A stretch of 64,000 nt of DNA from an uncultured Paracoccaceae bacterium (GCA_947492825.1 CANLNT010000001.1:620001-684000); one strand, 5' to 3'; shown: positions 46,290 through 55,825, counted from the stretch's first letter. The notes: generated from the letters alone by a model not told the origin. A program made the numbers and translations.

Positions 46290-46377
46290 CGGCAACCCTC
46301 GGCCAAATCACCCCGGTCTGCATTGACCCGCGCGCCCGCATCCCCCAATGTCCGCGCGAGCAGACAAAAGGCAGCAA

Positions 46378-47661
46378 ATGGCCCGCACCGCCCCTTTCGC
46401 AAAATTCGAATGGATGATCGCCTGGCGCTACATCCGCGCCAAACGCGCCGAAGGCGGCGTCAGCGTCATGACGTGGATCAGCCTCATTGGCGTGACCCTC
46501 GCCGTCTTTGCCCTGATCGCCACACTGGCCGTGCGCTCTGGCTTTCGGGCCGAATTTGTGGACACGATCCTTGGCTCCAACGCCCATGTCACCGTCTATC
46601 AACAGACAGAGATTGCGGGCACCACGCAGGTCAGCCGACTTATCGCCGACTATGACCAGCTGACGACCGATCTTGCCGCAATCCCCGGTGTTACCCGCGC
46701 CGCCCCGCTTGTGCGCGGGCAGGTCCTTGCCAATCGCGGCAATCAGAACACCGCCGCTGATGTCTATGGCATAGCACCTGCGGACCTGCTGACCATTCCG
46801 CGCATCGCCAATCCCGAAGACAGCATCGGCGACATCGCCAATTTCGCGGACGGCATCGCGATGGGCTCTGGCGTCGCGCGCGAATTGGGCGTGACGGTCG
46901 GCGACCGCGTGCGCCTGATTTCACCCAATGGCGCGCGCACTGCGATGGGCACCGCGCCGCGCACCAACGCCTATGACGTGGTCTATATCTTCACCGCCGG
47001 GCGCTACGACATCGACCGCACCCGCGTCTACATGCCCCTGCCAGAGGCGCAGTTGTTCTTTAACCGTGACGGCGTCGCGGACGAGATTGAGGTGATGGTC
47101 GCCGACCCCGACGCCATCGACGACCTGATCCCCGCGATCTTTGGCGTGGGCGGGCAGGGCACGCTGGTCTGGACATGGCGCGACAGCGCGGGCGCGTTTC
47201 TGCGGGCACTTGCGGTTGAAGATAACGTAATGTTCGTGATCCTCTCGATCCTTGTGCTGATTGCCTCGATGAACATCATCTCGGGCTTGATCATGCTGGT
47301 CAAAAACAAGGGCCGCGACGTCGGCATCCTGCGCACGATGGGCCTGACCGAAGGCTCGATCCTGCGCATTTTCTTTATCTGTGGGGCGGGCATCGGCACC
47401 GTGGGCACGATCTTGGGTGTGATCATCGGCTGCCTCTTTGCGATCTACATCGACCAGATCTTCAGCTTCGTGAACTACATGGCCGGTGGCGGCGTCTGGG
47501 ACCCGTCGATCCGGGGCATCTACGCGCTGCCTGCGGAATTGCACCTCTCGGATGTGCTGAAATCCGTGGCCCTGTCGCTGGGCCTGTCCTGGATCGTCAC
47601 GATCTTCCCCGCCCGTCGCGCCGCGCGGATGAACCCGGTCGAGGCGCTGCGGTATGAGTGA
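46378..47661 (+). CDS. lolC: Lipoprotein-releasing ABC transporter permease (LolC/E)
   Basis: A 427-residue inner-membrane protein: an N-terminal span, a long periplasmic domain (about 50-270) and three C-terminal spans of the FtsX type. The beginning [24 protein letters not shown] is diagnostic. With LolD it extracts lipoproteins from the inner membrane and passes them to LolA. ATG at 46378 has AAAAGG upstream. Overlaps lolD by eight bases. Confidence 0.93.
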   Translation: MARTAPFAKFEWMIAWRYIRAKRAEGGVSVMTWISLIGVTLAVFALIATLAVRSGFRAEFVDTILGSNAHVTVYQQTEIAGTTQVSRLIADYDQLTTDLAAIPGVTRAAPLVRGQVLANRGNQNTAADVYGIAPADLLTIPRIANPEDSIGDIANFADGIAMGSGVARELGVTVGDRVRLISPNGARTAMGTAPRTNAYDVVYIFTAGRYDIDRTRVYMPLPEAQLFFNRDGVADEIEVMVADPDAIDDLIPAIFGVGGQGTLVWTWRDSAGAFLRALAVEDNVMFVILSILVLIASMNIISGLIMLVKNKGRDVGILRTMGLTEGSILRIFFICGAGIGTVGTILGVIIGCLFAIYIDQIFSFVNYMAGGGVWDPSIRGIYALPAELHLSDVLKSVALSLGLSWIVTIFPARRAARMNPVEALRYE

Positions 47662-48328
47662 TGTGCTGACCCTCACCGGCCTGACCAAAGGCTATAACCA
47701 CGGAAAACCCTCCGAGGTGACCGTGCTGCAAGGCGCAGACCTGACCGTGGCGCAAGGAGAGGTCGTGGCCCTTGTCGCACCCTCAGGCGCGGGCAAATCC
47801 ACGCTTTTGCACATCGCGGGGCTGCTGGATACGCCGGATGCGGGCAGCGTGGCGATCGGTGGCACCGATATGACAAAACTGTCTGACCGCAAACGCACCG
47901 CCGTGCGCCGCGCTGATGTCGGGTTTATCTACCAGTTTCACCACCTGCTTCCGGAATTTACCGCGCTTGAAAATATCGTGCTGCCACAGCTTGCCAACGG
48001 CGTGGATGCCGCCGCGGCAGAGGCCCACGCGCTTGATTTGCTGGATCGCGTCGGCGTGCAGCCCCGCGCCAGCCACCGCCCCGCGGCGCTGTCGGGCGGT
48101 GAACAACAGCGCGTTGCCTTTTGCCGTGCGCTGGCCAACCAGCCCAGACTGCTGCTTGCGGATGAACCTACCGGCAACCTTGACCCGGCAACTTCGGACC
48201 GGGTGTTTGATGCGCTGATCGCACTGGTGCGCAGCACGGGGCTGTCAGCTGTGATTGCCACCCATAACCTCGATTTAGCTGCGCGGATGGACCGGACGGT
48301 GCGCCTTGTCGACGGACGTCTCAGCTAG
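47654..48328 (+). CDS. lolD: Lipoprotein-releasing ABC transporter ATP-binding protein LolD
   Basis: A 224-residue ATPase. Walker [16 protein letters not shown] (a serine variant of GxxGxGKS start), signature [15 protein letters not shown], Walker [16 protein letters not shown]. It overlaps lolC and forms the LolCD pump. A palindrome repeat follows its stop. Confidence 0.94.
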   Translation: MSDVLTLTGLTKGYNHGKPSEVTVLQGADLTVAQGEVVALVAPSGAGKSTLLHIAGLLDTPDAGSVAIGGTDMTKLSDRKRTAVRRADVGFIYQFHHLLPEFTALENIVLPQLANGVDAAAAEAHALDLLDRVGVQPRASHRPAALSGGEQQRVAFCRALANQPRLLLADEPTGNLDPATSDRVFDALIALVRSTGLSAVIATHNLDLAARMDRTVRLVDGRLS

Positions 48329-48335
48329 CGGGCCT

Positions 48336-48356
48336 CGATTATTCGTCGAATAATCG
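48336..48356. repeat. CGATTATTCGTCG-type palindrome, copy 2
   Basis: A 21-base perfect inverted repeat: 10-base arms CGATTATTCG and CGAATAATCG around one T. It sits 8 bases after the lolD stop. The first copy is after yebC at 4444. Confidence 0.65.
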
Positions 48357-48377
48357 CCACCGACAAAAGGAAACCAC

Positions 48378-49352
48378 ATGCCCAAAGTCACCCCCGCACA
48401 GATCCATACCGCCGCCCATGCAGCCCTCGTGGCCCATGGGGCCAGCGATCACGCAGCCACCCTTGTGGCCCGCGCCACCGCCGATAGCGAGGCGCATGGC
48501 AATACGATCTGCGGCCTGTCTTACGTGGAAAGCTACTGCGCCGCCCTTGAAACCGGTCGCGTGGATGGCACCGCCACGCCTGTGGTCAGCACCCCGCGTC
48601 CCGGTGCGGTGACCGTCGATGCAGCACAGGGCTTTGCGCAACCGGCGTTCGACGCGGGCCTGCAGTCCGCCATCGCCGCCGCCCGCACCAACGGCATCGC
48701 CAGCCTTGCCGTGGCGCATAGCCATACCTGCACCTCGCTTGGCTATTTCACTGCGCAGATCGCCGCCGCCGGTCTGGTGGGCCTTGGCTTTACCAATGCC
48801 TCCCCCGTGGTGGCCCCACCGGGTGGCGCGAAGCCCGCCCTTGGCACCAACCCCATCGCACTCTCCGTGCCCGGTGACGGCAAAATGGCGCTGCACTTCG
48901 ACAGCTCAACCTCTGCCGCCGCTCTGGGTGCCATCAAAGAGGCGAAAGCCGCAGGCACGCCGATCCCCGCCGGCTGGTGCGTGGACGAAAACGGCGATCC
49001 CACGACTGACCCTGCCGCCGCCTTGCGCGGTGGTATCCTGCCATTGGGCGGGGCCAAGGGTTTCGGCTTTGGTGTCATGGCAGAGGTGATGGCCGCCGCC
49101 CTGACCGGTTCGGTCAATTCGGTCGATGTGGCAGGCCTCAAGCTGGGCGACGGCCCGCCCCATGATCTGGGTCAGTTCTACATCCTGATCGACCCCGGCA
49201 CCCACACCGATCATTGGGCCGCGCGCATCGCTCGGCTGGCAGAGGCGGTCTCGGATCAACCCGGCGCGCGCCTGCCCGGGTCAACGCGGGTTCCGATGGA
49301 AACCGTCGCTGTGCCCGATGCCCTGTGGGACCGGATCACTGCACTGGCCTAG
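48378..49352 (+). CDS. Ldh-family (malate/L-sulfolactate type) dehydrogenase
   Basis: A 324-residue NAD(P)H-dependent oxidoreductase of the YlbC/ComC family: HGNTICGLSYVESY near the start, AVAHSHTCTSLGYF, FTNASPVVAPPGGAKPALGTNPIA and LPLGGAKGFGFGVMAEV. Relatives reduce delta-1-piperideine-2-carboxylate or ureidoglycolate, or oxidise sulfolactate. Substrate unknown. Stop shares CTAG with the convergent DMT gene. Confidence 0.87.
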   Translation: MPKVTPAQIHTAAHAALVAHGASDHAATLVARATADSEAHGNTICGLSYVESYCAALETGRVDGTATPVVSTPRPGAVTVDAAQGFAQPAFDAGLQSAIAAARTNGIASLAVAHSHTCTSLGYFTAQIAAAGLVGLGFTNASPVVAPPGGAKPALGTNPIALSVPGDGKMALHFDSSTSAAALGAIKEAKAAGTPIPAGWCVDENGDPTTDPAAALRGGILPLGGAKGFGFGVMAEVMAAALTGSVNSVDVAGLKLGDGPPHDLGQFYILIDPGTHTDHWAARIARLAEAVSDQPGARLPGSTRVPMETVAVPDALWDRITALA

Positions 49353-49780
49353 GCCTTCTGGGTCACGAACACCCCAGCCGCCATCAGCGCAATCCCTGCC
49401 GCACGGGTCAGCGTCAGCGGTGACACCTGTGCTGTGAACAGCCCGAAATGATCAATGGCAGCCGCTGCAATCAACTGCCCCAGCAGCACAAAGAACACCG
49501 CATTGCCCACGCCAATGATCGGCGCGATCCAGGTGATTGTCAGCACATAGAACGCAATCAGCACCCCACCCAGAAACAGATGCCTTGGCGCCATCCCCAG
49601 CTTGGCCACCGCCCCCGGTGCTGTCAGCGCCGCAGTCGCTGCCGCCACCACAAAGGCGACCGCAAACAGCACTGTCGCTGCCACCGCAGGTGATCCGATC
49701 GTGCGCCCCAAGGCCGCGTTCAAGGCCGCCAAAATCGGCACCCGGATCCCCGCCAGCAGCATGATGCCCGCATATTGCAT
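49349..49780 (-). CDS. Small DMT-family transporter (YdcZ/DUF606-like)
   Basis: A 143-residue protein with about five spans, a single-half DMT carrier. ATG at 49780 (MQYAGIMLLAGI) is chosen; a longer upstream frame is low-quality. RVPILAALNAALGRTIGSPAVAATVLF is typical of the family. Small DMT proteins act as dimers. Confidence 0.82.
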   Translation of the reverse strand: MQYAGIMLLAGIRVPILAALNAALGRTIGSPAVAATVLFAVAFVVAAATAALTAPGAVAKLGMAPRHLFLGGVLIAFYVLTITWIAPIIGVGNAVFFVLLGQLIAAAAIDHFGLFTAQVSPLTLTRAAGIALMAAGVFVTQKA

Positions 49781-49883
49781 ATCGTCCCCTCCTTGGTTGA
49801 CCCGCACACTGACGCAGCCCATGATCTGGATCAAGGCGGGGACCTCACCACCTGCTAGTCTTGCGGCAAAAGGAGCTTTCACA

Positions 49884-50270
49884 ATGCGCCCCATCACCCT
49901 GATCCCCCTGATCGCGCTCGCCGCCTGTGTCCAGGACGCGCCGGTCGACGGCAAACTGGCCTTCATGGACAATTGTGCCGCCTGCCACGGGGCATCTGGA
50001 CAAGGCGACGGCCCGCTTGCAGCCAACCTGACCCCCACACCCCCCGATTTGACCCGCATCGCTGCCCGCAACGGCGGGGTCTTTGACCGTGCCTATGTGG
50101 CCAGCTTCATCGACGGGCTGGACCGGGGCCAGCACAACGCGGATGTGATGCCCGAATTCGGGGCAGGGGACCTTGGCCCGCTGGTCACCACGGACGAAGA
50201 CGGCGTGCCCGTGCCAATCCCGCTCAAGCTTCTGGTGCTGACCGACTACGTCGAAAGCATCCAGCAGTGA
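49884..50270 (+). CDS. Monohaem c-type cytochrome, lipoprotein-type
   Basis: A 128-residue protein with a lipoprotein-type signal (MRPITLIPLIALAACVQDA) and one haem site CAACHG near residues 33-38. A later DVMPEFG gives a candidate axial Met. Probably membrane-anchored in the periplasm, in electron transfer. Ends just before a REP-like repeat. Confidence 0.87.
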   Translation: MRPITLIPLIALAACVQDAPVDGKLAFMDNCAACHGASGQGDGPLAANLTPTPPDLTRIAARNGGVFDRAYVASFIDGLDRGQHNADVMPEFGAGDLGPLVTTDEDGVPVPIPLKLLVLTDYVESIQQ

Positions 50271-50277
50271 TGCGGGT

Positions 50278-50299
50278 GTAGGCCGGGGTTCACCCCGGC
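50278..50299. repeat. GTAG-headed REP-like hairpin, copy 3
   Basis: GTAG, then GCCGGGGT-TC-ACCCCGGC, between convergent cytochrome c and DUF1194 genes. Confidence 0.75.
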
Positions 50300-50303
50300 G
50301 CAC

Positions 50304-51017
50304 TTATTCAACCAAGGCCACATCCACCCCCGGCATCTGGCCCGAGATTTCCAGAAACATCTTGCGCTGCACGGCCGCGCCAAAGGTCTCGCGGCTTTCG
50401 GCCGTGACCATAAAGGCACCGGGGCCGCCGATGATCCGCGCCTCATATTCCGCCTCCAGATTGGCGCCCGCGCGGCGTCCGCTGTCGGGCCGCAGGATCG
50501 GCAGGGCATTGATGACCGTGCCGCGTGCCAAGACCTCTTGCCGTGCCTCTTCAATCGGTGGCCCGTTTGAATTGCCGATACTGTCGCCGGAAAAGTCGAT
50601 CACATGGCGGAACCCGTCAAACTGGTTGATGTCGATCTGCCGCTGCCCTTCCAGCAATGCCGCCCCAATCGCATTGCGCCCGAATACCTGCCTTGGCCCC
50701 TCCAGCTTGGCGGCAAAAGCCGCCGCCGCCTCTGGCCCGTCAATCAGCGTCCAGTCCGCGACCACCGCCTGATTGATCGCCCATTCCACATAAGCCACCG
50801 CAATATGCCCGTAGGCTGTGTCGGCAATTGCCGCCAATACCTCGGGGCTTTGGATTGCATCCGCATAGCCCTGTCGCTGAAACGCAAGCTCGGCCTCATC
50901 AATCGACCCCGACCCATCCGCCAGAAACACCAGTTCCAACGAGGTTTCGACCATTTGCGCCTGCGCGGCACCGGCCCACAGGCAAAGGGCAACTGTCATC
51001 CGCATGAATTCAAACAT
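50304..51017 (-). CDS. DUF1194 vWA-like secreted protein
   Basis: A 237-residue protein with a signal peptide (MRMTVALCLWAGAAQA from the second Met). It has a von Willebrand A-like domain with a MIDAS motif DGSGSID, FSGDSIGNSNGP and ARGTVINALPIL, matching DUF1194. Likely periplasmic and metal-dependent. Start at 51017 or 51005. Confidence 0.85.
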   Translation of the reverse strand: MFEFMRMTVALCLWAGAAQAQMVETSLELVFLADGSGSIDEAELAFQRQGYADAIQSPEVLAAIADTAYGHIAVAYVEWAINQAVVADWTLIDGPEAAAAFAAKLEGPRQVFGRNAIGAALLEGQRQIDINQFDGFRHVIDFSGDSIGNSNGPPIEEARQEVLARGTVINALPILRPDSGRRAGANLEAEYEARIIGGPGAFMVTAESRETFGAAVQRKMFLEISGQMPGVDVALVE

Positions 51018-51125
51018 AGCTTCATTTCACCCCGTGACAATCGCGTGACGCGGGCGTGAGGGGCGGCGAAACCGATCCGCAACCTGCTACGTGTCTTCCA
51101 ACACCTCGGAATGGAGAGACCGAAC

Positions 51126-51758
51126 ATGATCAAATACGCCGCCCTCAGCCTTGCCCTTGTTGCCACACCGCTGGCCGCTGGCCCCGTCAGCTTTGCCAAT
51201 GGCTGGCAGGAACAGAAGCTGTCGCTTTTCTCAAGCAATGACTACAACTTCGGCAATACGCTCTCGATGGTCTCAAACGGCTCTGTCAGCATCGCCTGGA
51301 CCCGCCTGCCGCAGTCCGAATGGGGGGCAAATGCCGCGTCCTGGGCCTGGACGGTGGACCAATCGGTGCCCGCCACGGATCTGTCGCGCAAAGGCGGCGA
51401 TGACCGGAACATCAGCGTCTATTTCGTCTTTGTTCCGGCTGAGGTGGCCCCGTCGCTGTCAGGTGCCGGCATCCGCAGCCTCTTGGGTCGCGACGATGTG
51501 CGGGTGATCCAATACGCCTGGGGCGGCAACCACAGCCGGGGACAAGTGATCAAATCGCCCTATGGCCGTGGCGGCGTGACGATCCCCCTGCGCCGAGCCA
51601 GCACCGGGTCACATAGCGAAAGCGTCGACCTCGCCGCGGACTACGCCCGCGCCTTTGGCGGCACCAAAGGGGCGCTGATCGGCATGGCCGTATCTGGCGA
51701 CAGCGATGACACCGACAGCGTGATCCGTGCCGCGATTGGCAATATGACGCTCCGGTAA
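51126..51758 (+). CDS. DUF3047-type secreted protein
   Basis: A 210-residue protein with a signal peptide (MIKYAALSLALVATPLAA). The mature part FANGWQEQKLSLFSSNDYNF and the tail DSDDTDSVIRAAIGNMTLR match DUF3047. GGAGAG lies upstream. Function unknown. Confidence 0.83.
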   Translation: MIKYAALSLALVATPLAAGPVSFANGWQEQKLSLFSSNDYNFGNTLSMVSNGSVSIAWTRLPQSEWGANAASWAWTVDQSVPATDLSRKGGDDRNISVYFVFVPAEVAPSLSGAGIRSLLGRDDVRVIQYAWGGNHSRGQVIKSPYGRGGVTIPLRRASTGSHSESVDLAADYARAFGGTKGALIGMAVSGDSDDTDSVIRAAIGNMTLR

Positions 51759-51821
51759 TCCTTACTTTACGTAAGCCCATGTCATGCGCCAAGCTACTCT
51801 CGTATTATCGGGGGACATATT

Positions 51822-52811
51822 ATGGCTTGGCGCGCGGCATCGTCACTGACGAAATTCATTCAGCAAATCAACGATCTGGCACCGGATCGATCCAAGAAAT
51901 CGGACGGCACGGTGGGCGACGCCGCCCACCAATCCCGGCAAAGCGACCACAATCCCTGGATCAAGGACGGCCCCTCTCGCGTGGTTTCTGCCGCTGACAT
52001 CACCCATGATCCCGACAAAGGCTGCGACTGTCACTTGATCGTGCAATCGCTGATCGAAAGCCGCGACAAGCGGATCAAATACATCATTTGGGATAAGAAG
52101 ATCTGGCGGTCCTACGACAAACCCACGGTCAAGGCCTGGGACGCGCAGGAATACCGCGGCTCCAACCCCCACACCAAGCACCTGCATCTGTCTGTGAACA
52201 GCCAGAAGCGGCATTACGACAATATTGACCCCTGGGACGTGACACCACTGGCGCGGTCCGCCATCGACATCGTGATCGGCAATATCCTGGCCGAGGCGGG
52301 GCTGGATCCCCAGATCGCATGGGGCGCTGTTGTCTCGCCCGCGTTCAAAGCCAAGGTGATCTCAATCTGCAACGGCTTGCAAATCGACCCCAACGACCTG
52401 ATGGCGGTGATGGCCTTTGAAAGCGCGCGATCCTTCGCGCCCGACGTGGAAAACCCCCTGTCGGGGGCCGTGGGGCTGATCCAGTTCACCAAGAAAACCG
52501 CCGAAGGCATGGGCACCTCAATCGACGCCCTCAAAGCCATGACCGCCGAAGAACAGCTTGATATCGTTGAACAATACTTCCGCCCTTACCACGGGCGTCT
52601 GAATGACATCTTTGACGTCTACATGGCCGTCCTCTGGCCCCGCGCCGTGGGCAAGATGAAGTCCTACGTGCTATTCGAATACCCCTCGCGGCAGTACAAA
52701 TGGAACAAGGGGCTGGATGCCAACACCGACGGCGCCATCACCAAAGCCGAGGCGACGGCCCACGTCCTCGCCCTCCTGAACGAAGGCCTCCAAAACGACC
52801 GCGTCGGGTAG
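51822..52811 (+). CDS. Two-domain peptidoglycan hydrolase with EF-hand-like motif
   Basis: A 329-residue protein without signal peptide. The N-terminal half (GDAAHQSRQSDHNPWIKDG, HTKHLHLSV) looks like a zinc peptidase of the LAS/M15 type seen in phage lysins. The C-terminal half (LMAVMAFESARSFAPDVENPLSGAVGLIQFT) is a lysozyme-like transglycosylase with catalytic Glu. Near the end DANTDGAITKAE fits an EF-hand calcium loop. Such fusion suggests an endolysin or an exported toxin; no holin or phage genes are near. Domain calls are by motif, not alignment. Confidence 0.75.
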   Translation: MAWRAASSLTKFIQQINDLAPDRSKKSDGTVGDAAHQSRQSDHNPWIKDGPSRVVSAADITHDPDKGCDCHLIVQSLIESRDKRIKYIIWDKKIWRSYDKPTVKAWDAQEYRGSNPHTKHLHLSVNSQKRHYDNIDPWDVTPLARSAIDIVIGNILAEAGLDPQIAWGAVVSPAFKAKVISICNGLQIDPNDLMAVMAFESARSFAPDVENPLSGAVGLIQFTKKTAEGMGTSIDALKAMTAEEQLDIVEQYFRPYHGRLNDIFDVYMAVLWPRAVGKMKSYVLFEYPSRQYKWNKGLDANTDGAITKAEATAHVLALLNEGLQNDRVG

Positions 52812-52812
52812 G

Positions 52813-52832
52813 GTGCGTGTTCACACGCACCG
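52813..52832. repeat. 9-bp-arm hairpin GGTGCGTGT/ACACGCACC
   Basis: Directly after the hydrolase stop (52809-52811), with a two-base loop, followed by two REP-like copies. The 213 bases 52812-53024 otherwise hold no gene. Confidence 0.55.
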
Positions 52833-52835
52833 CCG

Positions 52836-52857
52836 TAGGCCGGGCTTCAGACCGGCC
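52836..52857. repeat. GTAG-headed REP-like hairpin, copy 4
   Basis: GTAG, then GCCGGGCTTCAGACCGGC, the same variant as at 41057. Confidence 0.72.
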
Positions 52858-52883
52858 CCCTGTCCGAACCTATCCCCAAACCC

Positions 52884-52905
52884 GTAGGCCGGGGTTCACC
52901 CCGGC
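52884..52905. repeat. GTAG-headed REP-like hairpin, copy 5
   Basis: GTAG, then GCCGGGGT-TC-ACCCCGGC, 26 bases after copy 4 in the same orientation, as a doublet. Confidence 0.75.
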
Positions 52906-53024
52906 ACACGCACCATTTCAAACCAAAACACCACCAAAACCAAAGCGCACCGTCACACCTCACCCCATCCGGCGGCACCGCCGGGCATCGCCCGACCTCC
53001 CCCCGGAGAGCGGTTTTGGTAGCT

Positions 53025-53720
53025 TCAATTCAAAGGTGTATAGACCGAGTTTCCGGCCAAATAGTTAGCAAAACTCTCCGAAATTTCAGTTTCCAGATTT
53101 TCTGCCTGTAAATGCAGAAGCTTTGCGTTGTTTTTTAGGTCATAGAGCATTCCAGCATCTCTTACCGATAAAGAGCGCAAATCGCTCATCGCAAGTGGGT
53201 ATTCTTTCTTATAAATGCTTGCAATGTTCTGAAATTCTAGCTCGAGTGATCTGGCTTCGCCAATTTTCAATTCTCGAGCGCCGCTCAGGAAGTTCCCAGT
53301 GGCCGAGTAATAAGCGTCAATCTTCTTTGGTAGGTCTTTCAAACGCCTTCTACCGTCTTTCAAGAACACCTCGAGGTCCACCATTGATTTGTGGATTTCC
53401 AAAGCCAAATCCGCTTTGCGGGCCGCTAGTTGATTTGCAATCTCAGTTTTGGACGACTCCGCAAGCGAATTTTGAGCCTCAACGGAAGACTTTAGTTCAT
53501 CGGTCTGCAGCTCCAATGCTCGTATACTATTCCTCAATTCATGACTTTGAAGAAAGAAGCCTAAAACGACCCATAACAGAGCTAACGGCCCAAAGGTGCC
53601 GGCCAAAAAATCGCCCCACTCATTCGGCCCGAGAGCGGCGAATTCGTCCCTGTAGAAATAGATCAATGCAAGCAAGAGCAGAAAGTATAGGGTCGTGGCC
53701 AGGATTCCTGCCCTAAACAT
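53025..53720 (-). CDS. AT-rich membrane/coiled-coil protein, abortive-infection-like N-terminus
   Basis: A 231-residue protein. ATG at 53720 has GGAGGA seven bases upstream, within the end of parE, which overlaps by eight bases. Two spans (about 5-22 and 37-57) frame NEWGDFLAGTFGPLALLWVVLG, a form seen in putative AbiC-like and related membrane proteins; then a long coiled coil (HELRNSIRALELQTDELKSSVEAQ). The DNA is clearly richer in A+T than its neighbours, suggesting transfer. A defence role is only a hypothesis. Confidence 0.7.
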   Translation of the reverse strand: MFRAGILATTLYFLLLLALIYFYRDEFAALGPNEWGDFLAGTFGPLALLWVVLGFFLQSHELRNSIRALELQTDELKSSVEAQNSLAESSKTEIANQLAARKADLALEIHKSMVDLEVFLKDGRRRLKDLPKKIDAYYSATGNFLSGARELKIGEARSLELEFQNIASIYKKEYPLAMSDLRSLSVRDAGMLYDLKNNAKLLHLQAENLETEISESFANYLAGNSVYTPLN

Positions 53721-55668
53721 CCAACTCCTCCACAAACCGCGCGTTCTCCTGAATATACTGGAACCGCAACTCCGGCTTCTTGCCCATCAACCGCTCCACC
53801 AGGTCCGCCGTCTCACCCGGCTCATCGTCGGACACGGACACCCGGATCAACTTCCGCGTCTTGGGGTCCATCGTTGTCTCTTTGAGGTCCTTCGCGTCCA
53901 TCTCGCCCAGACCCTTAAAGCGCTGCACGTCGATTTTGCCCTTGCCGCCCAGACCCTTCTCCATCACCGCGTTCTTCTCGGCGTCATCGGCCACGTAAAC
54001 CCGCTTCGCCCCTTGGGTCAGCCGGTACAAAGGCGGGCAGGCCAGATACAAATGCCCGGCATCAATCAGCGGCCGCATCTGGGTGAAGAAGAAGGTCATC
54101 AACAGCGACGCGATATGCGCGCCGTCCACGTCCGCGTCCGTCATGATGATGATCTTGTCATAGCGCAGATCATCCAGATTGAACTTTGCCCCCATGCCGA
54201 CACCCAAGGCCTCGCAGAGGTCGGAAATCTCTGCATTCGACGTCAGCTTCGACGAGGCCGCCCCCAGCACGTTCAGGATTTTCCCGCGCAGCGGCAGCAG
54301 GGCCTGAAAATTCCGGTCCCGCGCGCCTTTGCCAGAGCCACCCGCGCTGTCGCCCTCAACGATGAACAGCTCCGTCCCTTCGCGGGACTTCGATGAACAA
54401 TCGGTCAGCTTGCCGGGCAGGCGCAGCTTTTTCGTCGCACTCTTGCGGGCGGTTTCCTTTTCCTGACGGCGGCGCAGCCGTTCCTCGGCTCGCAGCACCA
54501 GAAAGTCCAAAATCGCACCGGCCGATTTGGTGTCCGCCGCGAGCCAGTTGTCGAAGTGGTCGCGCACGGCGGCGTCGACCATCCGGCCTGCCTCTGTCGT
54601 GGCAAGGCGGTCCTTGGTCTGGCCCACGAACTCCGGCTCGCGGATAAAGCACGACACCAAAGCACAGCCGCCCGTCATCAGATCATCGCGGGTGATGATG
54701 CTGGCCTTTTTGACATTGGTCAGCTCGCCATAGGCCTTGATGCCCTTCAGCACCGCCCCCCAGAACCCCATCTCGTGGGTGCCGCCTTCGGGCGTGGGCA
54801 CGGTGTTACAATAGGACTGGATGAACCCGTCGCGGCTGGGCGTCCAGTTGATCGCCCATTCCACCTTGCCCGGCACGCCGAACTTTTCCTTGAATTCCAC
54901 CGATCCGGCAAAGGGGCTGTCGGCGTAGGTGGTGGCCCCGCCCAGCGTCTCGGCCAGATAATCGGACAACCCGCCGGGGAACTTGAACACCGCCTCTTGC
55001 GGGGTCTCACCATCGTCAATGTCGGTTTTCCAGCGGATTTCGACGCCCGAGAACAGATAGGCCTTGGACCGCGCCATCTTGAACAGGCGTGCGGGTTTCA
55101 GTTTCAGCGACCCGAAAATCTCTCCGTCCGGATGGAACGTCACATTGGTGCCGCGCCGGTTCGGGGCCGCGCCCACCTTTTGCAGCTTGCCTTGCGGCAC
55201 GCCGCGGCTGAACTCCATCGCCAACAGCTCTTTGTTGCGCGCAACCTCCACGCGCAGATGGTCCGACAGCGCATTCACCACCGAAGAGCCAACCCCGTGC
55301 AACCCGCCAGAGGTTTCATAGGCGTCACCATCAAACTTGCCGCCCGCGTGCAGGGTGCAGAAAATGATCTCAAGCGTGGATTTCTTGGGGTCGGACGGAT
55401 GCGGATCGGTCGGGATGCCGCGCCCATTGTCGCGCACCGTGACAGAGCCGTCCGCGCTCAGCTCGATCTCGATCCAAGAGGCGTGGCCCGCCACAACCTC
55501 ATCCATCGAGTTATCGACGATCTCGGCCACCAGATGGTGCAGCGCGCGTTCATCGGTGCCGCCGATATACATGCCGGGGCGCAGGCGCACGGCCTCCATC
55601 TGTTCGAGCACCTGAATGCTGGATGCGTCGTAGGAAGACCCCCCTTTGGGGGACAAAAGATCGGCCAT
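53713..55668 (-). CDS. parE: DNA topoisomerase IV subunit B
   Basis: A 651-residue type IIA topoisomerase ATPase subunit. GHKL ATP site EIVDNSMDEVVAGHA and DNGRGIPTDPHPSDPKKSTLEII, with the TOPRIM domain EGTELFIVEGDSAGGSGKGARD and TDADVDGAHI. Length and sequence fit ParE rather than GyrB, which is usually over 800 residues. Decatenates chromosomes with ParC (not in this window). ATG at 55668. Confidence 0.95.
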   Translation of the reverse strand: MADLLSPKGGSSYDASSIQVLEQMEAVRLRPGMYIGGTDERALHHLVAEIVDNSMDEVVAGHASWIEIELSADGSVTVRDNGRGIPTDPHPSDPKKSTLEIIFCTLHAGGKFDGDAYETSGGLHGVGSSVVNALSDHLRVEVARNKELLAMEFSRGVPQGKLQKVGAAPNRRGTNVTFHPDGEIFGSLKLKPARLFKMARSKAYLFSGVEIRWKTDIDDGETPQEAVFKFPGGLSDYLAETLGGATTYADSPFAGSVEFKEKFGVPGKVEWAINWTPSRDGFIQSYCNTVPTPEGGTHEMGFWGAVLKGIKAYGELTNVKKASIITRDDLMTGGCALVSCFIREPEFVGQTKDRLATTEAGRMVDAAVRDHFDNWLAADTKSAGAILDFLVLRAEERLRRRQEKETARKSATKKLRLPGKLTDCSSKSREGTELFIVEGDSAGGSGKGARDRNFQALLPLRGKILNVLGAASSKLTSNAEISDLCEALGVGMGAKFNLDDLRYDKIIIMTDADVDGAHIASLLMTFFFTQMRPLIDAGHLYLACPPLYRLTQGAKRVYVADDAEKNAVMEKGLGGKGKIDVQRFKGLGEMDAKDLKETTMDPKTRKLIRVSVSDDEPGETADLVERLMGKKPELRFQYIQENARFVEELDV

Positions 55669-55825
55669 GTCGCTGCTCTTTTTAGCTGTTGTTTCTTGGC
55701 GTGTCGCATCATCGCAGAGCAAGCGGGGCAGGGCAATCGCTATCCGGTTCCACACCGCCCCGATTGACCTGCGGCGCTCAGAGCATACACTCGGGTCCAT
55801 TCAAGTCAGCGTATTGGGGACGGTG

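Noticed and set aside
54556-55767. 403-codon frame antisense to parE
   Set aside because: Shadow frame; parE is unmistakable on the other strand.
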